Source of the DNA: Candidatus Ribeiella danica | GTDB lineage: Bacteria; Chloroflexota; Chloroflexia; Chloroflexales; Roseiflexaceae | Assembly: GCA_016717335.1 (NCBI GenBank) | Contig: JADKFS010000001.1 | Location: forward strand, 62,001-126,000 | Direction of reading: 5' to 3' | Length of the DNA stretch: 64,000 nt | Shown: piece by piece, positions 47,349 through 57,518 of the stretch | How the letters are laid out: every line of letters starts with the position of its first letter | Numbering within the stretch: position 1 is the stretch's first letter | Notes under the pieces: model-generated | What the model was told of the DNA's origin: nothing | Database searches by the model: none | The model's input: only the letters and a program-made list of their open reading frames with translations | Position numbers and translations under genes: made by a program

Positions 47349-50300
47349 AGGGGTCCTTCGTCAACTCCTCCATCCCCGGGTAAGCACGACATTCGAGTCT
47401 CGAACCCCTTCATCGCGGGGCGATGTTCCTCTGTACGCTTGGGCCGCAGTTCGGCCAGCACAATCCTCGCGTCTCGAACCCCTTCATCGCGGGGCGATGT
47501 TCCTCTGGTCCGGGAAGCCGGCTTCTGCATATTGCTCCCATTCGTCTCGAACCCCTTCATCGCGGGGCGATGTTCCTCTGCCTCGCTAACGGATCACGGC
47601 TCCCTCGGACAAAGATGGAGTCTCGAACCCCTTCATCGCGGGGCGATGTTCCTCTGGCTCCGGCACAATACCGGACAAGTGAGGAGATCATGACGTCTCG
47701 AACCCCTTCATCGCGGGGCGATGTTCCTCTGAGGCATTGCTCTCCTGCTGCCTGTGTCAGGATTCTGTCTCGAACCCCTTCATCGCGGGGCGATGTTCCT
47801 CTGGGAGGAGGGTGATGGCACTTACACCGCGACTTATATCGTCTCGAACCCCTTCATCGCGGGGCGATGTTCCTCTGTTTTGGATGAATTGGTATACAAG
47901 ACTAACTTCATTCAAGTCTCGAACCCCTTCATCGCGGGGCGATGTTCCTCTGCTCACATGTGCCGGTGCCTCAGGCGCCTTGCACATCTGGAGTCTCGAA
48001 CCCCTTCATCGCGGGGCGATGTTCCTCTGTGCAGGAGAACGCCGGGGGCACAATTGACCAGATCATGTCTCGAACCCCTTCATCGCGGGGCGATGTTCCT
48101 CTGCGCGATGTTCGCGAGCCCCATGTCCGCCGCGCCCCGCGTCTCGAACCCCTTCATCGCGGGGCGATGTTCCTCTGGCCACGCCGACCAGCACCCCCGC
48201 TGGCCAGGCCACTCCAGTCTCGAACCCCTTCATCGCGGGGCGATGTTCCTCTGAAAACCGCGCGGGACAACGCGCTGACAGCGAAGACCAGGTCTCGAAC
48301 CCCTTCATCGCGGGGCGATGTTCCTCTGTCGCGTTGACGGTCAATGGGGTGCCGGTGCCGGTGTTCGTCTCGAACCCCTTCATCGCGGGGCGATGTTCCT
48401 CTGCGACGAATGCCGCGAGCGCCGTCACGCTGACCAACGAGTCTCGAACCCCTTCATCGCGGGGCGATGTTCCTCTGTAAGCGGATATAGCCTAGGAGGC
48501 AAATCATGGCACGGGTCTCGAACCCCTTCATCGCGGGGCGATGTTCCTCTGGTCCTGGCAGAGGCTGTGAACTCCTGCCGCTCAGACAATCATGTCTCGA
48601 ACCCCTTCATCGCGGGGCGATGTTCCTCTGGTATATTAAAAATATAAGATGCAAAAGGAACATCAGGTCTCGAACCCCTTCATCGCGGGGCGATGTTCCT
48701 CTGCTGCAGCTTGCGCGCCGCTTTCAGCGGCGTCTATTCCGTCTCGAACCCCTTCATCGCGGGGCGATGTTCCTCTGATGCCCCATCCGTGGGGCTTGAT
48801 CCTTGGTTCTATTAGTCTCGAACCCCTTCATCGCGGGGCGATGTTCCTCTGTAAATCCGTTCGAAGGACTATATATACCAGCCATTAAGAGTCTCGAACC
48901 CCTTCATCGCGGGGCGATGTTCCTCTGCGTCGCCCATCGGTTTACCGGCAACTTCCATATCTTCATGTCTCGAACCCCTTCATCGCGGGGCGATGTTCCT
49001 CTGACGTTCTCGTTGGTAACCGGTCCGGCAATACCAGGCGTTGACCGCAGTCTATAGAGGTCTCGAACCCCTTCATCGCGGGGCGATGTTCCTCTGTCTT
49101 CTTTGAATGGGAGCGCATCATGATCGTTCTCATAGGTCTCGAACCCCTTCATCGCGGGGCGATGTTCCTCTGTTAGAGGACAGTCACATGAGCACCCCAG
49201 GGGGTTGCAAGTCTCGAACCCCTTCATCGCGAGGCGATGTTCCTCTGCAATAATCGAAGGGGAGGGACCAACGATGGCCGACTGTGTGTCTCGAACCCCT
49301 TCATCGCGGGGCGATGTTCCTCTGGTACAGACCGCCGGCCTAACTCTGGGTGATGCGCTTTCGGTGGTCTCGAACCCCTTCATCGCGGGGCGATGTTCCT
49401 CTGCGCAAAAAAGACGGTGGGGTTCATACCTCACTTTCAAAGTCTCGAACCCCTTCATCGCGGGGCGATGTTCCTCTGCTGAATAGCGCGCTAGCGAGTG
49501 TGTTCGGCCTAGCCGAGGTCTCGAACCCCTTCATCGCGGGGCGATGTTCCTCTGAGAAATCCGCATATGAGTCTTCTGTCTCAAACAGAGTGTCTCGAAC
49601 CCCTTCATCGCGGGGCGATGTTCCTCTGCGATCAGCATCTCGCTGGCACCTGATACAGGGTACTCGTCTCGAACCCCTTCATCGCGGGGCGATGTTCCTC
49701 TGACTTGCCAAGGGCTGAAAGCCGAGGGTGACGTGAACGTCTCGAACCCCTTCATCGCGGGGCGATGTTCCTCTGGTAAAAAAAATGGAACAGCAGAAGG
49801 GAACTTCAAGAAGTCTCGAACCCCTTCATCGCGGGGCGATGTTCCTCTGGATCGCCAGTGTCGTCAACCGTGAGTTCGTGCGTGATTCGTCTCGAACCCC
49901 TTCATCGCGGGGCGATGTTCCTCTGTGTTGCCCGCTGGTTGGCAGTGGCGATCCTGGTCTTGAGTCTCGAACCCCTTCATCGCGGGGCGATGTTCCTCTG
50001 TGGCTGCTCCTTTCGGAGAGTGAGGCCAAGGTAGAGGTGTCTCGAACCCCTTCATCGCGGGGCGATGTTCCTCTGTCGGAAACATCATCGACCCGGTCGT
50101 CGACATCTATTTCAGTCTCGAACCCCTTCATCGCGGGGCGATGTTCCTCTGTCACCACCTGGAATGTCTCGGGCACCGGTACGATTACGTCTCGAACCCC
50201 TTCATCGCGGGGCGATGTTCCTCTGTGCGATTGTGCAGCAGACTGTGGCTCAGAACGCCACAGGTCTCGAACCCCTTCATCGCGGGGCGATGTTCCTCTG

Positions 50301-52810
50301 CCCGCAGTCGCGGCAGGACCCTGTGTCGACATTACGTCTCGAACCCCTTCATCGCGGGGCGATGTTCCTCTGTGAAAAGGTGGACGGCAGGTATGGCCAA
50401 ACTGGAAAGTCTCGAACCCCTTCATCGCGGGGCGATGTTCCTCTGCTAGCGGCACCAGCTCCGGCTGCGAACGACGCGTTCCTCGTCTCGAACCCCTTCA
50501 TCGCGGGGCGATGTTCCTCTGCGGTGGTGAGATTCCGGTAGAGACCCAAAATTAAAGTCTCGAACCCCTTCATCGCGGGGCGATGTTCCTCTGTGATCAC
50601 ATATGTACTAGCTCTTTTCGTTGGGCTGGGTGTCTCGAACCCCTTCATCGCGGGGCGATGTTCCTCTGACGAGGCCGACGAAGTCGCTAAGGCTTAACGG
50701 TTAATTTGTCTCGAACCCCTTCATCGCGGGGCGATGTTCCTCTGGGATTGGTCCGAGTCGGTCTCCCAGTCCCTTATTGGCGTCTCGAACCCCTTCATCG
50801 CGGGGCGATGTTCCTCTGCCCTCTGGCGTGGTTGGACTGGACGAGTGTCCTGATTGTCTCGAACCCCTTCATCGCGGGGCGATGTTCCTCTGGAGAAGGA
50901 TCGTCCACGCTTCGGCGGACGCCTTGATTTTGTCTCGAACCCCTTCATCGCGGGGCGATGTTCCTCTGTGATGCGTCCACTGGCTTGATCGTCTATACGA
51001 CTGGGTCTCGAACCCCTTCATCGCGGGGCGATGTTCCTCTGGTTGTGCAACAACCTTCATCTGAGCGAAAGCTAAGATGTCTCGAACCCCTTCATCGCGG
51101 GGCGATGTTCCTCTGGTCAACTTTTGTCAACACCATGGCCGATTCCGCCAGAGTCTCGAACCCCTTCATCGCGGGGCGATGTTCCTCTGTCATCTGATGC
51201 AAATAAAGAAGTGAAAGGAAGCATAAAGTCTCGAACCCCTTCATCGCGGGGCGATGTTCCTCTGTCACCACCTGGAATGTCTCGGGCACCGGTACGATTA
51301 CGTCTCGAACCCCTTCATCGCGGGGCGATGTTCCTCTGCGCCTACACCTATGTGCGCAACCGCAACTTCGTGTCTCGAACCCCTTCATCGCGGGGCGATG
51401 TTCCTCTGCGGAGGAGCTTTACCGCCCTCCACCCGACATCATCGAGTCTCGAACCCCTTCATCGCGGGGCGATGTTCCTCTGAGCTAGACAAGGTCTAGC
51501 GAATCACAATCTGGAACTTGTCTCGAACCCCTTCATCGCGGGGCGATGTTCCTCTGGGAGAACAGGCCCGCGCCCACCCATTTGACGCTGAACTTGTCTC
51601 GAACCCCTTCATCGCGGGGCGATGTTCCTCTGGCCCGTACACGCTCAACCAGAACGGCCATTACAAGGTCATGTCTCGAACCCCTTCATCGCGGGGCGAT
51701 GTTCCTCTGTTCGCAGTACACCCAATGGGAATTTCACTTCCCGAAAGTCTCGAACCCCTTCATCGCGGGGCGATGTTCCTCTGGTTTTTTTGTTGGTAAC
51801 AACAGAAAGACGAAAAGACTTGGTCTCGAACCCCTTCATCGCGGGGCGATGTTCCTCTGTGAACGTAACTGTCACGGCAACCTGGCCCAACGGTCATGTC
51901 TCGAACCCCTTCATCGCGGGGCGATGTTCCTCTGGGTTTCGCCCCTGCTTGTGGCATGACCATGCCTGAGGTCTCGAACCCCTTCATCGCGGGGCGATGT
52001 TCCTCTGGGCGGTTCACCGGCGGAGCTCTAACGATCGATGTCGATGTCTCGAACCCCTTCATCGCGGGGCGATGTTCCTCTGCGGCCGCTGCTGACGAAG
52101 CGGCTATCCCCGCGGGCGATCAGGTCTCGAACCCCTTCATCGCGGGGCGATGTTCCTCTGGAAGAGCGCTACGCTGCAGAGCTGAACGGGGCCTTTGGCG
52201 TCTCGAACCCCTTCATCGCGGGGCGATGTTCCTCTGAGAAAGCATCCATGCGTATCCTGTCGAAGTCCCCCCGTCTCGAACCCCTTCATCGCGGGGCGAT
52301 GTTCCTCTGATTACGGTTTTCGCTCCGCGACCCGCGTCGGTCGATATTCGTCTCGAACCCCTTCATCGCGGGGCGATGTTCCTCTGCATTGGGTTATGTA
52401 TCTCGTTTGTGTTTTGGGGCATTGGTCTCGAACCCCTTCATCGCGGGGCGATGTTCCTCTGGTCACACTGGAAATCCTCCATCTTTGTCCGGGACGCCGG
52501 TCTCGAACCCCTTCATCGCGGGGCGATGTTCCTCTGCAACCGTGAATGTGATGATCGGTGGTGCTTCGCTCGTCTCGAACCCCTTCATCGCGGGGCGATG
52601 TTCCTCTGAAAGGGCGGACTTCGACAACTCTAGCTACACCTTGTAGTCTCGAACCCCTTCATCGCGGGGCGATGTTCCTCTGACTGGAAGAGCGACAGTC
52701 GCTCGCAAGTGGTCATGTGGTCTCGAACCCCTTCATCGCGGGGCGATGTTCCTCTGTCACTGGGTGCATTCTTGCTCAACTATTTCGGGTAGAGTCTCGA
52801 ACCCCTTCAT

Positions 52811-54892
52811 GAGGGGAGCGCTAAACATAAGATTGCGGTCGCTCGACGACGGGCGTTCCTGCATTGCCGTCGCTCGCCTTCCCGAAACGACGTCGATAGC
52901 GACATCGGCGTCGCTCCATGACTGGCACGTCCCCAATCGCCGTCGCCATCTGCTTCGCCACCGACACCGATTCCTCAATCGCCGTCGACGTCGTCTCCGA
53001 TACGCGGTAGGATGAAAGCGCCAACTCCCCACCCCCGTATCGGAGACCATACCATCTTACTCGATTTGTTGGCTCCGCTCAACCGGCTGCGCGCCATCCT
53101 CCGACCCGCGCCGGCCTGTCCGCCCAGCCTCCCCGACGTGCTCTGCCCGCTCCTCCACCCCCAAGCGCCCTTGCCCACCTGGGTTGCGGCCGACCCCGTC
53201 GTCCAGAAGTATCGTGTCCTGCTCGGCGATCTGCCTTGGGCCGCCTTCCCCGAGCGCCCGACCGCCCGCCCCTGGCCTGGTCCGCAGCCCGACCGTCGCG
53301 CCCCCTTCGCCGCTGCCTTCCTGGTCAAGCTCCACGAGGGCAAGCGCTATATGAGCGAGTTGCGCACCTTCCTGCTCGAGCATCCCGCCCTGGTCTACTG
53401 GCTCGGCTTCGACCGCGTGCCCGACCCGACCGCGCCCTACGGCTTCGATGTGGCCCAAACCGTCCCCAAGCGCCGCCACTTCTCCACCGTGCTGCGCAGC
53501 CTGCCCAATACCGCGCTGCAGTTCCTGCTTGACGCCTCGGTCCAGGTGCTGCGCGCCACGCTGCCGCCTGACCAGCGGGGGTTGTTCGGCGACGTCATCG
53601 CCGGCGACACCCAGGCGCTGCTGGCCTGGGTCAAAGAGAACAATCCCAAACAGTTCATCAAAGAAGGCCGCCTCGACAAGACCCGCCAGCCCAAGGGCGA
53701 CCCCGACTGCAAGCTCGGCGTCAAATCACGCCCCAATCGCGCGCCCGCCGACGCCGATGGTGATGACCCGCCCGCCCCGACCACGGACGCCCACCCCGCC
53801 AACCGCCTCCCAGGTTGGTGTGGACATCTTCTGGGGCTACGCCAGCGGCATCGTGGTCACGCGCTTGCCCGACGGGACCGAAGTGGTGCTGGCCGAACGG
53901 ACCCGTCCGTTCAACGAAAGCGACCCGAGCTACTTCCATCCGCTGATGCAACAGGTCGAGCAGCGGCTGGGGCGCAAACCGCGCTTTGGCGCCTGGGATG
54001 CGGCGTATGATGCCCACTACGTCTACGACTATTTCCACCAGGCGGGCGGGTTCGCGGCCGTGCCGTTCAACCCGGGCCCCAAAGGCGCCGGCCGCCAGTT
54101 CGCCGCCGATGGCGCGCCGCTGTGTGCCGCCAGCCTGCCGATGACGCTGGAGTTCCGCTACCAGCACCGCGCCGCGCTCGTTCCGCACCGACGTGAGAAG
54201 TATCGCTGTCCGCTGCTGTTCCCGACCCCGACGGGCGAAACGTGTCCAATCGCCGACGCGCATTTCGCCAAAGGCGGCTGCAGCAGCACCATCGCGGCGG
54301 GGGCCGGGTCGCGGCTGCGCCACACGCTCGACCGCAGCAGTCCCCGAGTACAAACAACTCTATGCGCTACGCACAATGGTTGAGCGAATCAACAGCCAGG
54401 CCGAAGCGCTGGACATGCTGCATCCCAAGCTGCGGCGCGGCCGGGCGATCGCCAACCGCAACACGCTGACCTATGTGCTGATCAACCTGCGCGCGCTCAA
54501 GCGCTCCATCCGCAACGCCGCCACGGCGGGGCGGCCGGCGGCTGACCAGCACACACGCATGGCGTAAGCGCCCAGGCAGCCCGCAGTGCGGTGGGTGGGT
54601 GGGGTGGCGCCGGGCTGCCAGGTACCGCGCCTGCGAGACGACAACCGAGCCGACGTCGTTCACCTGCTCGCGAGCACGCTGGGACGGGACGTGATCGCGC
54701 GTGCGCGGCGCGGCTGTCCGCCCCGGCAGGAACCGCTGCTTGTCGGAAGCGCCGGCCCGCGCGCGTCGATCAACTATTCGCGGCGCGCCTGCCAGCCCCG
54801 ATCCCAGGCGGCACCGCCACCCAATCCTGCTCCCGCATCGGTTATGTTCAGCGCGTGCCCGAATCAGCCTGCTTATGTTTAGCGCGCCCCTC
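52811..54892 (+). mobile_element. Insertion sequence of 2082 bp inside a CRISPR repeat
   Basis: The ends are inverted repeats of 21 bp with one mismatch: GAGGGG, then A or C, then GCGCTAAACATAAG. The repeat copy is cut after GTCTCGAACCCCTTCAT (52794-52810) and resumes as CTTCATCGCGGGG (54893 onward), so CTTCAT is duplicated as a 6-bp target site. The left 200 bases contain five iterations of an ATCGCCGTCGC-like motif (near 52832, 52862, 52902, 52935 and 52977), possibly transposase-binding sites. A subterminal copy of the end sequence (GTTATGTTCAGCGCG) lies at 54841. One transposase gene is carried. Confidence 0.93.
53012..54567 (+). pseudogene. DDE (IS4/IS1182-like) transposase with two frameshifts
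   Basis: Three frames join into about 517 residues. The first (LLDLLAPLNRLRAILRP, FLVKLHEGKRYMSELRTFLL, then FGDVIAGDTQALLAWVKENN) has the first catalytic aspartate in AGDTQ. The second (VGVDIFWGYASGIVV, FGAWDAAYDAHYVYDYFHQAG) has the second. The third (VPEYKQLYALRTMVERINSQ, then NRNTLTYVLINLRALKRS) has the catalytic glutamate in RTMVERIN. Shifts lie near 53808 and in AGTCCCCGAG near 54340. If the shifts are real the element can move only in trans. It faces right, against the presumed direction of array transcription. Confidence 0.85.
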
Positions 54893-57487
54893 CTTCATCG
54901 CGGGGCGATGTTCCTCTGGTCTTGTCTGACCCCTCGAACACATCTGGAGACATCATGTCTCGAACCCCTTCATCGCGGGGCGATGTTCCTCTGATCCCGG
55001 CTTCCTTGCCGAGCGAGAATCGCGTTACTAGTCTCGAACCCCTTCATCGCGGGGCGATGTTCCTCTGACAACTGTGCGTGTGTTCCATCTATAAAAAATT
55101 CAAGTCTCGAACCCCTTCATCGCGGGGCGATGTTCCTCTGTTGATCTCATTTTTGTTCCTTTCGCCGAAGCGAGTGGTCTCGAACCCCTTCATCGCGGGG
55201 CGATGTTCCTCTGCGGTCAGATCGAGGGTAAGTCCGTTAATTTTCAACTCTGTCTCGAACCCCTTCATCGCGGGGCGATGTTCCTCTGGGGAACATGAAC
55301 GCGCTGCGCGCTGACCAGGTAAGTAAGTCTCGAACCCCTTCATCGCGGGGCGATGTTCCTCTGGACCGGCCGCTAACGGTGAAAGGAACGATCGCCTGGC
55401 GGTCTCGAACCCCTTCATCGCGGGGCGATGTTCCTCTGGTTATGCTACTCAACCGGGAACACATCAAACTGTTCGCGTCTCGAACCCCTTCATCGCGGGG
55501 CGATGTTCCTCTGTTCTACGACCATGGCACGTTCACGACCAACATCCATGCACCGGGTCTCGAACCCCTTCATCGCGGGGCGATGTTCCTCTGCGTGGCT
55601 AGGCACCCCGTCGTCGGACTCCCGAGGGAGAGTCTCGAACCCCTTCATCGCGGGGCGATGTTCCTCTGGGAGTGACGTGACCGCGTTCATATCCAGCCCT
55701 GACGTCTCGAACCCCTTCATCGCGGGGCGATGTTCCTCTGCCTAACAGGTGAGGTTATTGCCGGTGACGGCGATGTAGTCTCGAACCCCTTCATCGCGGG
55801 GCGATGTTCCTCTGCTGGGACCAGGAACCGGGGAAAAACCCGCGGCGCTTGTCTCGAACCCCTTCATCGCGGGGCGATGTTCCTCTGAAGGTCGAGTTCC
55901 AGACGCGCAGGCGCCAGGAGCTGGAGTCTCGAACCCCTTCATCGCGGGGCGATGTTCCTCTGGCGGTATAGCGGACACGACGTACAGCTCGTTCCGAAAT
56001 GTCTCGAACCCCTTCATCGCGGGGCGATGTTCCTCTGAAGACCAACGCCCAGGCCAAGGCGCAGCAGCGCCCCGGTCTCGAACCCCTTCATCGCGGGGCG
56101 ATGTTCCTCTGGAGGGCCTGGAGGCCTTCGACGCGTGGCGCAGAACCGTCTCGAACCCCTTCATCGCGGGGCGATGTTCCTCTGCGCGACCCGTCCGACC
56201 AGCTCGACCGTTGAGCTGAGTCTCGAACCCCTTCATCGCGGGGCGATGTTCCTCTGGCAGTGCTGTTGACACCACGGGTGCCCGCAGCAGATTGGTCTCG
56301 AACCCCTTCATCGCGGGGCGATGTTCCTCTGCTGCAAAAAATGTGGAACGCCTATTAATGCGGACACTAGTCTCGAACCCCTTCATCGCGGGGCGATGTT
56401 CCTCTGAGCGGGATTTGGGTACAATGATGCTCGACGACAGCTAGTCTCGAACCCCTTCATCGCGGGGCGATGTTCCTCTGAAAAGCATCGTATAACGGTT
56501 ACAGAGCGTCGGTTACGACGTCTCGAACCCCTTCATCGCGGGGCGATGTTCCTCTGCAGGGTGGATACTCGATCCGCACGCAGACATTGCGAGGTCTCGA
56601 ACCCCTTCATCGCGGGGCGATGTTCCTCTGCGGAGTACGATCCCAACGCCTCTGCCGTGAACCCACGTCTCGAACCCCTTCATCGCGGGGCGATGTTCCT
56701 CTGGACGGTCGCCGTAGTGCTTGCCCTGATCGCATTCGGGTCTCGAACCCCTTCATCGCGGGGCGATGTTCCTCTGCTCTGCCCACAGTGGGGCCCGAGC
56801 CGACGCAAGAAGTCTCGAACCCCTTCATCGCGGGGCGATGTTCCTCTGGATCGCAACACCTCGAATGGCAAGTCGGTGTACTTGTCTCGAACCCCTTCAT
56901 CGCGGGGCGATGTTCCTCTGTCACACAGACATGTGTCTCGCTCTGCGAGAACTCGAGGTCTCGAACCCCTTCATCGCGGGGCGATGTTCCTCTGGGGCGG
57001 CCGTCAATGTCGAGAATGCTCCCTTCTTGGCAGGTCTCGAACCCCTTCATCGCGGGGCGATGTTCCTCTGCGATCGGGCATCACTCCGCCTGATCGTCTC
57101 GAACCCCTTCATCGCGGGGCGATGTTCCTCTGGCGGGTCTCCCCGGGGGATGTTCCCGGCTGGCGCCGCGCAAGGTCTCGAACCCCTTCATCGCGGGGCG
57201 ATGTTCCTCTGGTCTCGACTTCTGGGGGTGCCTCGGCGCCTTCTCGCGCTGACGTCTCGAACCCCTTCATCGCGGGGCGATGTTCCTCTCTGGGCCGGGT
57301 CTCGACGCCAGGCCGGTCGAGATGTCTCGAACCCCTTCATCGCGGGGCGATGTTCCTCTGAGCCTCGCATCACGGTGTTGGTGCCAAACCCGATCTGGCT
57401 GGGCCCGCGCCAGTCCGCCACCGACCACCCTACCGCGCACTATTTGCGATTCTGGCCCAAACTGGCTATGATACAGCTCCTGCCGCT

Positions 57488-57516
57488 AGTGTAACAGGTC
57501 GATGGTGCGAGGTCAA
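57488..57516 (-). promoter_or_regulatory. Promoter reading into the CRISPR array
   Basis: On the minus strand TTGACC and TACACT are exactly 17 bases apart. A transcript would start near 57480 and cross a leader of about 120 bases to the first repeat at 57360. The -35 overlaps the ribosome site of the WYL gene, so the two divergent units share this control region. Confidence 0.65.
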
Positions 57517-57518
57517 TC

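Larger units (their letters stand above)
47397..57360 (-). CRISPR. Large CRISPR array, about 106 repeats of 37 nt, interrupted by an IS
   Basis: The repeat on the + strand begins GTCTCGAACCCCTTCATC and ends GCGGGGCGATGTTCCTCTG. It contains the palindrome CATCG-CGGGG-CGATG. I count 72 complete repeats left of the insertion (47397-52757), one repeat split by it, and 33 to the right (54957-57360), giving about 105 spacers. Spacers are mostly 35-38 nt. Variants: one repeat near 49211 has GCGAGGCG for GCGGGGCG, and the repeat at 57254-57290 ends in C. One spacer is duplicated (50152-50188 and 51265-51301). Read on the minus strand the repeat ends GTTCGAGAC, like the GAAAC ends of many crRNA repeats, so I infer minus-strand transcription from the cas side. 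The peptide-like frames across it are not genes. Confidence 0.97.

Noticed and set aside
47181..47396. Possible CRISPR leader at the left end of the array
   Set aside because: It is not AT-rich, has a terminator-like hairpin and no promoter facing the array; the repeat orientation and the promoter at 57488-57516 favour the other end.
53721..54353. Antisense frame in the insertion sequence as a passenger gene
   Set aside because: It is opposite the transposase catalytic region, has no ribosome site and no domain.
47325..57361. Many open frames of 60-270 residues across the CRISPR array on both strands, with recurring peptides such as SRTPSSRGDVPL or EEHRPAMKGFET
   Set aside because: They are translations of the 37-nt repeat, whose length plus spacer often keeps a frame open; no ribosome sites or families fit.
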